Positions 8,791 to 20,388 of a stretch of 64,000 bases of DNA are shown one piece after another (the first letter of the stretch is position 1; each line of letters opens with the position of its first letter). The stretch covers positions 186,001 through 250,000 of the forward strand of contig NZ_JAGWCB010000010.1 in NCBI RefSeq assembly GCF_020387415.1, written 5' to 3'. The notes beneath the pieces are model-generated. The model saw only the letters and a list, made by a program, of their open reading frames with translations, was not told the origin of the DNA and did no database searches. The stretch comes from Ideonella benzenivorans. Lineage in GTDB: Bacteria > Pseudomonadota > Gammaproteobacteria > Burkholderiales > Burkholderiaceae_C. A program made the translations under genes and the position numbers.

Positions 8791-10020
8791 TCAGGAACGG
8801 TAGTCGGCGTTGATGCTGACGTAATCGTGCGAGAGGTCGCAGGTCCAGACGGTGGCGCTGGCGGCGCCGCGGCCCAGGTTCACCCGCACGGTGATCTCGG
8901 CCTGCTTCATCACGCGCTGGCCGTCCTCCTCGCGGTAGGCCGGGTTGCGGCCACCCTCGGTGACCACATGCACGTCATCAAGGAACATCTCGATGCGGGT
9001 CTGGTCCAGGTCGGCGATGCCGGCATAGCCCACGGCGCAGAGAATGCGGCCCAGGTTGGGATCGCTGGCGAAGAAGGCCGTCTTGACCAACGGCGAGTGG
9101 GCGATGGCATAGGCCGCCAGCTTGCACTCGGCCTCGTCGCGGCCGCCCTCGATCTGCACGGTGATGAACTTGCTGGCGCCTTCGCCGTCGCGCACGATGG
9201 CCTGGGCCAGCTGCTGCGCCACCGCGAAGAGGGCCGCCTGCAGGGCCTGGCCCTCGGCGCTGTCCAGCGCGGTGATCTCGGCGTGGCCGGCCTGGCGGGT
9301 GGCGATCAGCACAAAGCTGTCGTTGGTGGAGGTGTCGCCGTCGATGGTGATGCGGTTGAACGAGGCATCGGCCGCGGCCTTGACCAGCGGCTGCAGCAGG
9401 GCCGGCGCGATCACCGCGTCGGTGGCAATGAAGCCCAGCATCGTCGCCATGTTGGGGCGGATCATGCCGGCGCCCTTGGAGATGCCGGTGACGGTGACGG
9501 TCTTGCCGCCAATCTGCACCTGGCGCGAAGCGGCCTTGGGCAGGGTGTCGGTGGTCATGATGCCGGCGGCAGCCTCGGCCCAGTGGGCCGGCGCCAGGTC
9601 GGCCAGCGCAGCCGGCAGACCGGCTTCGATGCGTTCGACCGGCAGCGTTTCCATGATGACGCCGGTGGAGAACGGCAGCACCTGCTGCGGCTGCACGCCC
9701 AGCAGGCCGGCCAGCGCGGCGGCGGTGCGGCGGGCGCGGGCCAGGCCGTCGGCGCCGGTGCCGGCGTTGGCATTGCCGGTGTTGATCACCAGCGCGCGGA
9801 TGGCGCTGCCGGCGGCCAGCTGTTCGCGGCAGACCTGCACCGGCGCGGCGCAGTAGCGGTTCTGGGTGAACACACCGGCCACCGCCGAGCCCTCGGCGAG
9901 CTCGAGCACCACCAGGTCCTTGCGGTTCGCCTTTCGCACGCCGGCCTCGGCAATGCCCAGTCGCACGCCGGCGACGGGATGGAGTTGCTCGGGAACAGGG
10001 GCTTGCAGATTGACGGACAT
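8791..10020 (-). CDS. argJ: Bifunctional glutamate N-acetyltransferase / amino-acid acetyltransferase
   Basis: A 409-aa ArgJ. It transfers the acetyl group from N-acetylornithine to glutamate (cyclic arginine pathway) and, if bifunctional, also makes N-acetylglutamate from acetyl-CoA. The self-cleavage site lies in NMATMLGF, with Thr193 as the expected nucleophile at the new beta-chain N-terminus. The oxyanion segment [10 protein letters not shown] (residues 118-127) and [11 protein letters not shown] are also present. Length is normal. Other arg genes are not adjacent. A strong inverted repeat lies 43 bases upstream of the start. Confidence 0.95.
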   Translation of the reverse strand: MSVNLQAPVPEQLHPVAGVRLGIAEAGVRKANRKDLVVLELAEGSAVAGVFTQNRYCAAPVQVCREQLAAGSAIRALVINTGNANAGTGADGLARARRTAAALAGLLGVQPQQVLPFSTGVIMETLPVERIEAGLPAALADLAPAHWAEAAAGIMTTDTLPKAASRQVQIGGKTVTVTGISKGAGMIRPNMATMLGFIATDAVIAPALLQPLVKAAADASFNRITIDGDTSTNDSFVLIATRQAGHAEITALDSAEGQALQAALFAVAQQLAQAIVRDGEGASKFITVQIEGGRDEAECKLAAYAIAHSPLVKTAFFASDPNLGRILCAVGYAGIADLDQTRIEMFLDDVHVVTEGGRNPAYREEDGQRVMKQAEITVRVNLGRGAASATVWTCDLSHDYVSINADYRS

Positions 10021-10062
10021 GGCGTTCGGTCGGAGGACGGTCGGACAGGGGTCGGAATGCGA

Positions 10063-10098
10063 CCAGGGCGCCCGTGCTTCACGCCGCGGGCGCCCTGG
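10063..10098. repeat. 12-bp perfect inverted repeat upstream of argJ
   Basis: Arms 10063-10074 (CCAGGGCGCCCG) and 10087-10098 are exact reverse complements with a 12-base loop. It lies between the small gene at 10156 and argJ, both read leftward. No T-run follows on either strand, so it is either a Rho-type or leader hairpin or an operator rather than a classical terminator. Confidence 0.55.
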
Positions 10099-10155
10099 AA
10101 TGGGGTACCGGCATTGTAGAAGCCGGTAGACGTCAGCGGCGTGTCGCCGCCCGCC

Positions 10156-10515
10156 TCAAGCGCGCGGCTTGCGGCCCTTCTTGACGGGTGCGGCCGCGGG
10201 CGCTTCCGGCGCAGCGGCGAACAGCCGGGCGGCACGCCCTTTCAGCTCCAGCAGTTCGGACGGCGTGATCGAGTACTTGCGGCCGACCACATCCACCTCG
10301 ATGCGGAACTCCACTTCCTTGCTGCCGTTGGACAGCATGCCGCAGGTGAATTCGTACTCGGGGTCTTCCGCCGGGAAGCCCTTGTACGGCGGGTCGTTCT
10401 CCTCGCTCAGCACCACGGCGTGGATCTCGCCGCTGGCGAGATCCAGGATGCCGGTGGACTCGACGACGGTCTCGCTCAGTTCGTCAACGATCTTGATGGG
10501 CAGTTGCAGGTCCAA
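10156..10515 (-). CDS. Conserved-looking hypothetical protein, 119 aa
   Basis: A 119-aa soluble protein that I do not recognise. Residues 1-95 form an alternating beta-rich pattern (LPIKIVDELSETVV, GEIHAVVL, EFRIEVDVV). The end is an alanine/lysine-rich tail finishing KKGRKPRA. The frame has no ATG at its beginning: the earliest start is TTG at 10513-10515, without a clear Shine-Dalgarno. Codon use is like that of neighbouring genes, which supports coding. It is read in the same direction as argJ, which lies 135 bases downstream across the inverted repeat. Confidence 0.6.
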   Translation of the reverse strand: MDLQLPIKIVDELSETVVESTGILDLASGEIHAVVLSEENDPPYKGFPAEDPEYEFTCGMLSNGSKEVEFRIEVDVVGRKYSITPSELLELKGRAARLFAAAPEAPAAAPVKKGRKPRA

Positions 10516-10588
10516 GGCAGGCTCGCAAGGTTCTGGAAAGGGGGCGCATTGTAGGCGCCTTCGGCCCCATGCGCGCCCAGCGCAGACC

Positions 10589-11638
10589 TCAGCGCCGCAA
10601 GGCCTGCGGGTTCATCCAGGCCGCCCGGATCTTGCGCCCACAAGCCACGGAGGTGACATAGGGCTGCTGCTTGGGATCGGTGTTGTAGATGTTCACCAGG
10701 TCGTTGCGCGCGATCACGCCGTACCAGGTCTTGCTGGCATCCACCCAGGGATAGAAGCCGAACTTGCCGGGGCTGCTGAAGGCGCCGTCCCCCACCGTCG
10801 GATCGTCCTCGACCCAGTGCCCGAGCGAGTAGTGCCAGCGCTCGTCGCTGACGGTGTTGGGCCCGCCGGCCCGGGTGTTGTTGATGGGGCTGAACACCGC
10901 ACTCGGGCAGGTGGGCAGGTTGGGCGTGGTGCAGACCGCATAGCTCCCCAGCAGCGGCTTCATGTGGCTGTAGGTGCCACTGATGAGATTGCGCAGGAAC
11001 TGGGTGTAGCCGTTGACCACCACCCCCATGCCACCGGCCAACTCCGGGGTGGAGTAGATCAAGCGTTTGGTGTTGGGCAGTTGCCTGACGGCATCGCTCA
11101 ACGCGCTGGCGTCATAGCCGCCATAGCCCAGCCGGTCGCCCAGCACCTGCATGTGCCCGCTGTCGTAGTAGAACGCGCCGATGTAGGTGTCGGTGCGGTC
11201 ACCGTTGCTGCCGCCATTGCGCCCCGGCTCGGCCAGGCAGCCCCCCACCGTGGTGGTCGAAGAACAATGGTCGAAGTTGACGTAGCCCCCACTCATCGTC
11301 ATCAGCATCTGCATGTCGTCCGTCACCTGCCCCTGGGCCTGTTCGACCATCAGCGTGGCCGCGACCCATTTGGAGCCCGAGGCAATCGGCAAGGCGCTGG
11401 ACGAGGTGAAGGTCTTGGACGCCCCCGGAATGGGCGTGCCGCCCTGCCCGCTGCCCAAGGGTCCGCTGACATCCCCGATCTCCCAGTAGAACGGGGTGAG
11501 CCCCGTGCAACTGGCATCGGCGGTGGCCACCGCAGTGGCGGCGGCGATGCGGTCAGCGACCGTGACCGCGCCAGCGTTCCCCACCACGCAAGACATCACG
11601 CCGGCGGCGGCCAGCGCCCCCCACTGATACGGTGCCAT
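10589..11638 (-). CDS. Exported SxxK/YxN serine hydrolase-like protein (beta-lactamase/PBP fold), copy A
   Basis: A 349-aa protein with a signal peptide (cleavage near NAGA, residues 21-24). The penicillin-recognising-enzyme motifs are visible: S87-G-S-K90 (SxxK) and Y119-V-N121 (YxN), about 30 residues later as in class C beta-lactamase relatives. A conserved FGFYPW segment near the C-terminus is where the third motif would fall. It also shares with its neighbour the block FYWEIGD. Substrate is unknown: ester, peptide or lactone hydrolysis are all possible. I chose the ATG at 11636-11638 because GGGGAAG precedes it and it starts the signal peptide. It is a tandem paralogue of the next gene upstream. 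Confidence 0.7.
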   Translation of the reverse strand: MAPYQWGALAAAGVMSCVVGNAGAVTVADRIAAATAVATADASCTGLTPFYWEIGDVSGPLGSGQGGTPIPGASKTFTSSSALPIASGSKWVAATLMVEQAQGQVTDDMQMLMTMSGGYVNFDHCSSTTTVGGCLAEPGRNGGSNGDRTDTYIGAFYYDSGHMQVLGDRLGYGGYDASALSDAVRQLPNTKRLIYSTPELAGGMGVVVNGYTQFLRNLISGTYSHMKPLLGSYAVCTTPNLPTCPSAVFSPINNTRAGGPNTVSDERWHYSLGHWVEDDPTVGDGAFSSPGKFGFYPWVDASKTWYGVIARNDLVNIYNTDPKQQPYVTSVACGRKIRAAWMNPQALRR

Positions 11639-11712
11639 GTGCTTCCCCAACGAAGTTCTGGCCGCCGGATTGGTTACCACGAAATGAATGTGGCGATCCG
11701 GTCGGTCTGTGA

Positions 11713-11742
11713 ATAATTCCGCCGGAGTATGGCATTAAGTCA
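11713..11742 (-). promoter_or_regulatory. Possible sigma70-type promoter of serine hydrolase copy A
   Basis: On the minus strand, TGACTT (11742-11737) and AATTAT (11718-11713) are spaced by 18 bases, in a locally AT-rich gap. An 8-bp inverted repeat CATTAAGT-C-ACTTAATG (11733-11749) overlaps the -35 element and could be an operator. If used, copy A would have a promoter of its own, separate from copy B. Confidence 0.35.
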
Positions 11743-11761
11743 CTTAATGACGATCTATTTT

Positions 11762-12868
11762 TTAGGGGTGCAGCCAAGCCTGACGGATTTTTCGCCCACA
11801 CAGGCGCGAGGTGTTGTAGGGCATCTTGGTCGCGTCCAGGCTCATCGAATTGGCCAGGTCGTAGCGGGCCAGCACGCCATACCAGGTCTTGCTCTGGTCG
11901 ATCCAGGGGTAGAAGCCGAACTTGCCGGGGCTGCTGAAGGCGCCGTCGCCGGTGGTCGGATCGTCCTCGACCCAGTGACCCAGTGCGTAATGCCAGCGGT
12001 CATCGCTGATGTCGTTCGGCCCCCCCGGGCGCGACTGGTTGATCGGGCTGAACAGCACGCCGCTGCAGTCGCTGCCGTTGGCGTGGGCGCACGCCGCATG
12101 CTGACCCAGCGCCGCGGCTGTCTGGGCCAGCGTGCCATCCAGCACATGGCGCAGGAACAGCGCATAGGTGGTGGCGTTGGTGCCCAGCCCCCCGGCCAGC
12201 TGCACGTTGGTGTAGCTGAAGGACCGCGCCGGCATGCCCGTGACGGTATGCAAGGCCGTGGTCAACACATCGGTCGTGTCGCTGCCCCAGCCGCGGTTGA
12301 GCGCATGCACCTGCATGTGACCCCCGCCGTAATAGAACTGGCCCGCCGCGCTGCTCACGTAATCGCCATTGGTCCCCCCCTGCCGCCCTGCCGCTGCCAG
12401 ACAGGACGACACCGTGGTGCCGGCATTCGAACTGCAGTCGCTGAAGTTGGTGTAGCCCGCCCGCATGGTGAGTGCGGCCACATCGTCGGCGCTCAGCACG
12501 CCCTTCTGGGCTTCGATCACGCTGCTGGCGTAGACCCATTTGGAGGCGGAGGCCACCGGCATCAGCGTGGAGGCACTGGTCTTGGTCTTGCCAGCCCCTC
12601 CGGTGCCACTGCCCTGCTTGCCCGTCTTGTCGCCGATCTCCCAGTAGAACGGGGTCAGGCTGGTGCAGCTGGGATCGCTGCTGGCCACCTTGGCGGCAGC
12701 CGTCTGACGTTCGGTCACCGTAGGTGACGTGGTGGTTGTGGTGGTGACCGTGACGGCCTGGGCCTGGGCGGTCGGCGTGCTGCTGCTTGCGCTGTCCCCG
12801 CTGCCACCGCCACACCCTGCCACCAGGCCAGCCACGGCCCCCAGAAACAGCCCGCCTGACACACGCAT
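11762..12868 (-). CDS. SxxK/YxN serine hydrolase-like lipoprotein, copy B
   Basis: A 368-aa protein with a lipoprotein signal (LVAGC, lipidated Cys19) followed by a glycine/serine/threonine-rich linker (residues 20-50, including a six-threonine run). The catalytic motifs parallel copy A: S107-A-S-K110 and Y139-T-N141, with FYWEIGD before them and FGFYPW near the end. So the enzyme is probably tethered to a membrane facing the periplasm or surface, while copy A is soluble. The two genes are 123 bases apart, same strand, and share a 38-base identical stretch. The function is inferred only from motifs. Confidence 0.7.
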   Translation of the reverse strand: MRVSGGLFLGAVAGLVAGCGGGSGDSASSSTPTAQAQAVTVTTTTTTSPTVTERQTAAAKVASSDPSCTSLTPFYWEIGDKTGKQGSGTGGAGKTKTSASTLMPVASASKWVYASSVIEAQKGVLSADDVAALTMRAGYTNFSDCSSNAGTTVSSCLAAAGRQGGTNGDYVSSAAGQFYYGGGHMQVHALNRGWGSDTTDVLTTALHTVTGMPARSFSYTNVQLAGGLGTNATTYALFLRHVLDGTLAQTAAALGQHAACAHANGSDCSGVLFSPINQSRPGGPNDISDDRWHYALGHWVEDDPTTGDGAFSSPGKFGFYPWIDQSKTWYGVLARYDLANSMSLDATKMPYNTSRLCGRKIRQAWLHP

Positions 12869-12982
12869 CGCTTGATCTCCGAATCCGCCATGCCCATCGC
12901 ATGGCGAACTCGATATCGACGCGAGGGCGTGCGCCTTAAACCGCGTGAAACGTCTGGAAACGGGCTTGTTCGGGTCTTTGCT

Positions 12983-15460
<2,478 letters not shown>

Positions 15461-15494
15461 CGCGGTCGGTCCTCAGGTACGGGAAGAAGGCAGG

Positions 15495-16940
15495 TCAGCG
15501 GCCCAGGGCCGCCCGGTACATGGCCAGATAGCCCTGGGCGGCCACCGCCCAATCGTGGTGCTGCGCCATCGCGGTGCGCTGAACCGAGACCCAGTCGCGC
15601 CGACGGCGGTACAGCGCGAAGGCCCGACGCACCGCGGCGTCCAGCCCTTCCTCGCTGAAGTCGTCGAACACGAAGCCGGTGGCGCGTCCCTCATCCAGGG
15701 CCTCCAGGGAACAGTCGGTCACGGTGTCGGCCAGCCCGCCCACGCGGCGCACCAGGGGCAGCGCACCATAGCGCAGGCCATAGAGCTGGGTCAGCCCGCA
15801 GGGCTCGAAGCGGGAAGGCACCATGATCACGTCGCCCCCGGCCACCATCTGATGGGCCAGGGATTCGTCGTAGCCGATGTGCACCCCCACCGAATCGGGC
15901 CAGCGGCTGGCCAGATCCCGGAATGCAGCTTCCATGCCGGCATCGCCGTTGCCCAGCAACGCGAACTGCCCGCCCCGGGCCGCCAGCTTGGGCAGCGCCT
16001 CCAGCACCAGGTGCAGGCCTTTCTGTTCGGTCAGCCGGCTCACCACCACGAACAGCGGCACATCCGGCACCGGCGCCAGGCCCAGCAGCTTCTGCAGCGC
16101 CGCCTTGTTGCGGCCCTTGCCGGTCAGCTTCAGGCCATCGTAGGCCGCGGTGATCAGCGGGTCCTTCGCCGGGTTCCAGACCGCCTCGTCCACGCCGTTC
16201 AGAATGCCGTGCAGCACCCCGGCGCGGCGGCGCAGCAGGCCATCCAGCCCCATGCCCTGCTCGGGCGACTGGATCTCATGCGCATAGGTCGGGCTCACCG
16301 TGCTGATGCGGTCGGCGTAGTACAGCCCGGCCTTCATGAAGTTCAGCGCGCCGTGGAACTCCAGCCCCTCGGGGTTGAAGAAGTGCAGCGGCAGACCCAG
16401 CTCGCCGAAGTGCCGGCCGTCAAAGCTGCCCTGGTAGGCCAGGTTGTGGATGGTGAAGACCGAGGCCACCGGCACCCCCATGGCCTTCATGCAGGCCGGC
16501 GCCAGCGCGGCATGCCAGTCGTGGGCGTGCACCAGTTCGGGCCGCCAGTAGCTGTCGGCCCCACCGGCCAGCTCGGCCGCAGCCCAGCCCAGGCGGGCAA
16601 AGCGCAGGTGGTTGTCGGCATAGGGATGGTGGCGCTCATCGGCGTACGGCCCGCCCGGCCGCTGGTACAGCGAGGGGGCGTCGACCACATAGGCCCAGGT
16701 GCCCACGGCAGGCAGCTCGCCATACAGCAAGCGGGCGCCGGGCACCGCGGCATGCGGCGCCAGCGGGTTGACGGTGACCGGGTTCTTCAACCCGGCCAGC
16801 ACCGCCTCGAAGCCGGGCAGCAGCACCCGCACCTCGGCCCCGGCGGCCTGCAAGGCGGCAGGCAGCGCACCGGCCACATCGGCCAGCCCGCCTGTCTTCA
16901 ACAGCGGAAAAATTTCGGCACAGACCTGCAAGACGCGCAT
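15495..16940 (-). CDS. glgA: Glycogen synthase (ADP-glucose)
   Basis: A 481-aa GT5 glycosyltransferase that extends alpha-1,4-glucan from ADP-glucose. The N-terminal KTGGLADVAGALPAAL nucleotide-sugar-binding motif is at residues ~15-30. The C-terminal domain has SRFEPCGLTQLYGLRYG, with the catalytic glutamate. Length is typical. It starts 12 bases after glgC and precedes glgP. Because the genes are interleaved this tightly, synthesis (glgB, glgC, glgA) and breakdown (glgX, glgP) would be made from one transcript. Confidence 0.96.
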   Translation of the reverse strand: MRVLQVCAEIFPLLKTGGLADVAGALPAALQAAGAEVRVLLPGFEAVLAGLKNPVTVNPLAPHAAVPGARLLYGELPAVGTWAYVVDAPSLYQRPGGPYADERHHPYADNHLRFARLGWAAAELAGGADSYWRPELVHAHDWHAALAPACMKAMGVPVASVFTIHNLAYQGSFDGRHFGELGLPLHFFNPEGLEFHGALNFMKAGLYYADRISTVSPTYAHEIQSPEQGMGLDGLLRRRAGVLHGILNGVDEAVWNPAKDPLITAAYDGLKLTGKGRNKAALQKLLGLAPVPDVPLFVVVSRLTEQKGLHLVLEALPKLAARGGQFALLGNGDAGMEAAFRDLASRWPDSVGVHIGYDESLAHQMVAGGDVIMVPSRFEPCGLTQLYGLRYGALPLVRRVGGLADTVTDCSLEALDEGRATGFVFDDFSEEGLDAAVRRAFALYRRRRDWVSVQRTAMAQHHDWAVAAQGYLAMYRAALGR

Positions 16941-16952
16941 GCGCCCTCCTCC

Positions 16953-18242
16953 TCAGAGCTTCTCCAGCATGGCACGGGTGACCAGCACCACGCCGCCCGG
17001 GCTGCGGTAGAAGCGCTTGGCATCCAGCTCGGCATCCTCGCCGATCACCAGCCCCTCGGGCAGCTTGCAGCGGCGGTCGATCACCGCGTTGCGGATGCGG
17101 CAGTGGCGGTTGACCTGCACGTCCGGCAACACCACGGTCCCGTCCAGCCGGCTGTAGGAACGCACCAGCACGTTCGAGAACAGCACCGAGTTCTGCACCG
17201 TGGCGCCCGAGACGATGCAGCCCCCCGAGACCAGCGAGTCGATCGCCTCGCCGCGCCGGCCTTCCTGGTTGTGCACGAACTTGGCCGGCGGCAGCTGTTC
17301 CTGGTAGGTCCAGATCGGCCATTCCTTGTCGTACATGTTCAGCTCGGGCGTGGTCGAGGCCAGGTCCAGGTTGGCCGCCCAGTAGGCGTCCACCGTGCCC
17401 ACGTCGCGCCAGTAGGCCCGCGAGTATGGCGGGTTGGCGACAGCCGACATCGAGAACGGATGCGCCAGCGCCTGCCCCTCGGACACCGCCTTGGGAATCA
17501 GGTTGCGGCCGAAGTCGTGGTCGGATGTGGCGTCGCGCGCATCCTCGTCCAGCAGCCGATAGAGGTAATCGGCCGTGAAGATGTAGATGCCCATGCTGGC
17601 CAGCGACACGGCCGGGTTGCCCGGCATGGGGGGCGGGTCGGCCGGTTTCTCGACGAAGCTGGTGATGCTGCGGGTGTCGTCGACCGCCATCACGCCAAAG
17701 CCGGTGGCCTCCAGGCGGGGCACCTCGATGCAGCCCACCGTCACGCCCCGGCCGCTGCCGACGTGGTCGGCCAGCATGATGGAGTAGTCCATCTTGTAGA
17801 CATGGTCGCCGGCCAGCACCACCACGTACTGCGGCGACATGTCGCGCACGATGTCCAGGTTCTGCCAGACGGCATCGGCGGTACCGCGGTACCAGTCCAC
17901 CTCGTTGACGCGCTGCTGGGCCGGCAGCAGATCGATGAAGTCCCCCATCTCGCTGCGCATGAAGCTCCAGCCGCGCTGGATGTGGCGCAGCAGCGAATGC
18001 GATTTGTACTGCGTGACCACGCCGATGCGGCGCAGACCCGAGTTCACGCAGTTGGACAGCGCGAAATCAATGATGCGGAACTTGCCGCCGAAGTGCACCG
18101 CCGGCTTGGCCCGGTTGTCGGTCAGGTTCATCAGGCGGGAACCGCGCCCGCCGGCCAGCACCAGCGCCATGGTCCGCCGGGCCAGCCAGCGTGTCTCGGC
18201 GCTGCGGTTGAGGTCCATCTCTTCAGTCTCCAGGGAAATCAT
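16953..18242 (-). CDS. glgC: Glucose-1-phosphate adenylyltransferase
   Basis: A 429-aa ADP-glucose pyrophosphorylase, the committed step of glycogen synthesis. The N-terminal nucleotidyltransferase motif [15 protein letters not shown] and the following [19 protein letters not shown] are present. The C-terminal part is a left-handed beta-helix-type domain. The start at 18242 makes an ATGA overlap with the glgX stop, suggesting coupling. A second ATG at 18218, preceded by GAAGAG, would give 421 aa and is nearly as good. Confidence 0.95.
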   Translation of the reverse strand: MISLETEEMDLNRSAETRWLARRTMALVLAGGRGSRLMNLTDNRAKPAVHFGGKFRIIDFALSNCVNSGLRRIGVVTQYKSHSLLRHIQRGWSFMRSEMGDFIDLLPAQQRVNEVDWYRGTADAVWQNLDIVRDMSPQYVVVLAGDHVYKMDYSIMLADHVGSGRGVTVGCIEVPRLEATGFGVMAVDDTRSITSFVEKPADPPPMPGNPAVSLASMGIYIFTADYLYRLLDEDARDATSDHDFGRNLIPKAVSEGQALAHPFSMSAVANPPYSRAYWRDVGTVDAYWAANLDLASTTPELNMYDKEWPIWTYQEQLPPAKFVHNQEGRRGEAIDSLVSGGCIVSGATVQNSVLFSNVLVRSYSRLDGTVVLPDVQVNRHCRIRNAVIDRRCKLPEGLVIGEDAELDAKRFYRSPGGVVLVTRAMLEKL

Positions 18243-20368
18243 GCCAGGCCGTGCACCAGGGCGGGGTCGACCAGTTCGTGGCTGCACAGCACCTGCACGC
18301 TGCGCGCGGGCACGGTCAGCGGGCCGGGGGAATGGGCACCGTTGGGCGGCTGGCCCAGCGCGTGGCTGCTGTCAAAGCGGCCGATCCAGACCGGCCCGCG
18401 GCTGAGCGGCGGCAGCGTGAACACGCGGTCCTCCGCGGCAGGGTTGAACAGCAGCAGCGTCTCGTGGCCGGCGTCCGGCGGGGCCAGCTGCACCATCAGC
18501 GCCCGATCCCGGTGGTCGTGCCAGTCGCCCGCCGCGAGCACCGCGCCGTCGGGCCGCAGCCAGCGCACGTCGGGCAGGCCGTCCGGGCCCGGGCGGCCCT
18601 GCAGCCAGCGGTCGCCCCGCAGCGCAGGGTCGCAGCGGCGCAGCATCGTCAGACGGGCGATGCAGGCCCCCAGGCTGCGGCTTTCCGGTGCCGTCCAGTC
18701 CAGCCAGGTCAGCGCGCCATCCTGGCAATAGGCGTTGTTGTTGCCCTGCTGGGAGTGACCCAGCTCATCGCCCATCAGCAGCATGGGCGTGCCGCGCGCC
18801 AGCAGCAGCGTGCTCAACAAGGCGCGCTGCAGCCGGCCGCGCCGGGCCAGCACGGCCGGGTCGTGCGTCGGGCCCTCGATGCCACCGTTCCAGCTCAGGT
18901 TGTCGCCGTGGCCATCGCGGTTGCCCTCGCCGTTGGCCAGGTTGTGCCGTTCGTTGAAGCTCACCAGGTCGCGCAGCGTGAAGCCGTCGTGCGCGGTGAC
19001 GAAGTTCAGGCTGGCGGCCGGGCGGCGCGGCCGCTTGGGGTCGTGCTGGAAGCGGTCGCTGGAGCCGGCCAGCCGGTTGGCCAACTCAGCCCGGTCGGCC
19101 CGCCGGTCCTCCGGGTGCAGCCAGTAGGCCCGCCAGGCATCACGGGCCTGATCGTTCCACTCGAACCAGCCCACCGGGAAGTGGCCCAGCTGGTAGCCGT
19201 CCGGCCCCAGGTCCCAGGGCTCGGCGATCACCAGGCAGCGGCGCAGCAGCGGGTCGGCCTGCCAGGCGCCGAAGAAGGCGGCCCCGGCGCTGTAACGGCC
19301 CAGATCGTCGCGGCCCAGCGTGGGCGCCAGGTCGAACCGGAAGCCGTCCACCCCGTAGGACTGCACCCAGTGCCGCAGCGCATCGATGACCATGCGCAGC
19401 ACCATCGGCTCGGCCAGGTTCAGGGTGTTGCCGCAGCCGCTCCAGTCCTGGTAGCGGCCAGGTTGGGCCCCCTCGTGGCGGTACCAGTGGCGGTTGGCCA
19501 GGCCCTTCAGGCTGAGGCAGGGGCCTTGCAGGTCGGTCTCGGCGCTGTGGTTGAAGACCATGTCCAGCACCACCTCGAAACCGGCCCGGCGCAGCGTGGC
19601 GATGGCCTGGCGCAGTTCCTCGGCCGGGCTCAGGCCGTCCTGCCCACTGGCATAGCGGGGCTCGGGCGCCATGAAACCAATCGGCGTGTAGCCCCAGTGG
19701 TTGGACAGGCCCAGACGCTGCAGCCGGGCCTCGTCAGCCCGCGCCTGCACCGGCATCAGCTCCAGCGTGGTCACCCCCAGGTGCTTCCAGTGGGCGATCA
19801 GGGCCGGATGGGCCAGGCCGGCATAGGTGCCGCGCAAGGCCTCGGGCACGTCCGGGTGCAGCGCGCTGGCGCTGCGCACATGCACCTCGGCCACCACGCG
19901 GTGCCCCAGTGGCACCGAGGGCACGTTGACCACCGGCGCCCGCGCGGGCGCCAGCACCCGGGCCTTCAGGGCGACATCGCCGTTGTCGAGCGGGTGCGGG
20001 CGGTTCGGATCAGCGGGATCGAAATCCAGGTAGCGGTCCAGATCGCCGGCATAGCGCCCCACCACCTCGTGGGCGTAGGGGTCCAGCAGCAGCCGCTGCG
20101 GGTTGAACCGCAGGCCCTGGGCCGGCGCCCAGCGGCCCGCCGCGCGCCAGCCATAGACCTGCCCCGCCTCGACCCCCGGCACGGTGGCGTGCCAGATGCC
20201 CAGGTGGCTGTGCGGCACCGGCAGGCGCTGCCGCTCATGCCGACCGCTGTCGTCGAACAGGCAGAGCCAGACGGCCTCGGCCTCGGGCGCCCAGACGGCG
20301 AACTGCGCCCCGCCGGCCACCAGATGCGCGCCCAGGTGGTGCGGATCCCCCGGCGCCAGCGGCTGCAT
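18239..20368 (-). CDS. glgX: Glycogen debranching enzyme
   Basis: A 709-aa isoamylase-type GH13 enzyme that trims alpha-1,6 branches from phosphorylase-limit glycogen. An N-terminal CBM48-like domain ([20 protein letters not shown]) precedes the catalytic barrel. Nucleophile aspartate is in [14 protein letters not shown], the acid/base glutamate in [11 protein letters not shown], and the HD pair in [12 protein letters not shown] chose the ATG at 20368 because GGGGAG lies 8 bases before it and MQPLAPGDP resembles known GlgX N-termini. A GTG at 20392 overlapping the glgB stop (GTGA) is the alternative. Confidence 0.93.
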   Translation of the reverse strand: MQPLAPGDPHHLGAHLVAGGAQFAVWAPEAEAVWLCLFDDSGRHERQRLPVPHSHLGIWHATVPGVEAGQVYGWRAAGRWAPAQGLRFNPQRLLLDPYAHEVVGRYAGDLDRYLDFDPADPNRPHPLDNGDVALKARVLAPARAPVVNVPSVPLGHRVVAEVHVRSASALHPDVPEALRGTYAGLAHPALIAHWKHLGVTTLELMPVQARADEARLQRLGLSNHWGYTPIGFMAPEPRYASGQDGLSPAEELRQAIATLRRAGFEVVLDMVFNHSAETDLQGPCLSLKGLANRHWYRHEGAQPGRYQDWSGCGNTLNLAEPMVLRMVIDALRHWVQSYGVDGFRFDLAPTLGRDDLGRYSAGAAFFGAWQADPLLRRCLVIAEPWDLGPDGYQLGHFPVGWFEWNDQARDAWRAYWLHPEDRRADRAELANRLAGSSDRFQHDPKRPRRPAASLNFVTAHDGFTLRDLVSFNERHNLANGEGNRDGHGDNLSWNGGIEGPTHDPAVLARRGRLQRALLSTLLLARGTPMLLMGDELGHSQQGNNNAYCQDGALTWLDWTAPESRSLGACIARLTMLRRCDPALRGDRWLQGRPGPDGLPDVRWLRPDGAVLAAGDWHDHRDRALMVQLAPPDAGHETLLLFNPAAEDRVFTLPPLSRGPVWIGRFDSSHALGQPPNGAHSPGPLTVPARSVQVLCSHELVDPALVHGLA

Positions 20369-20388
20369 CGCTTCGCTCCCCATTGGAA

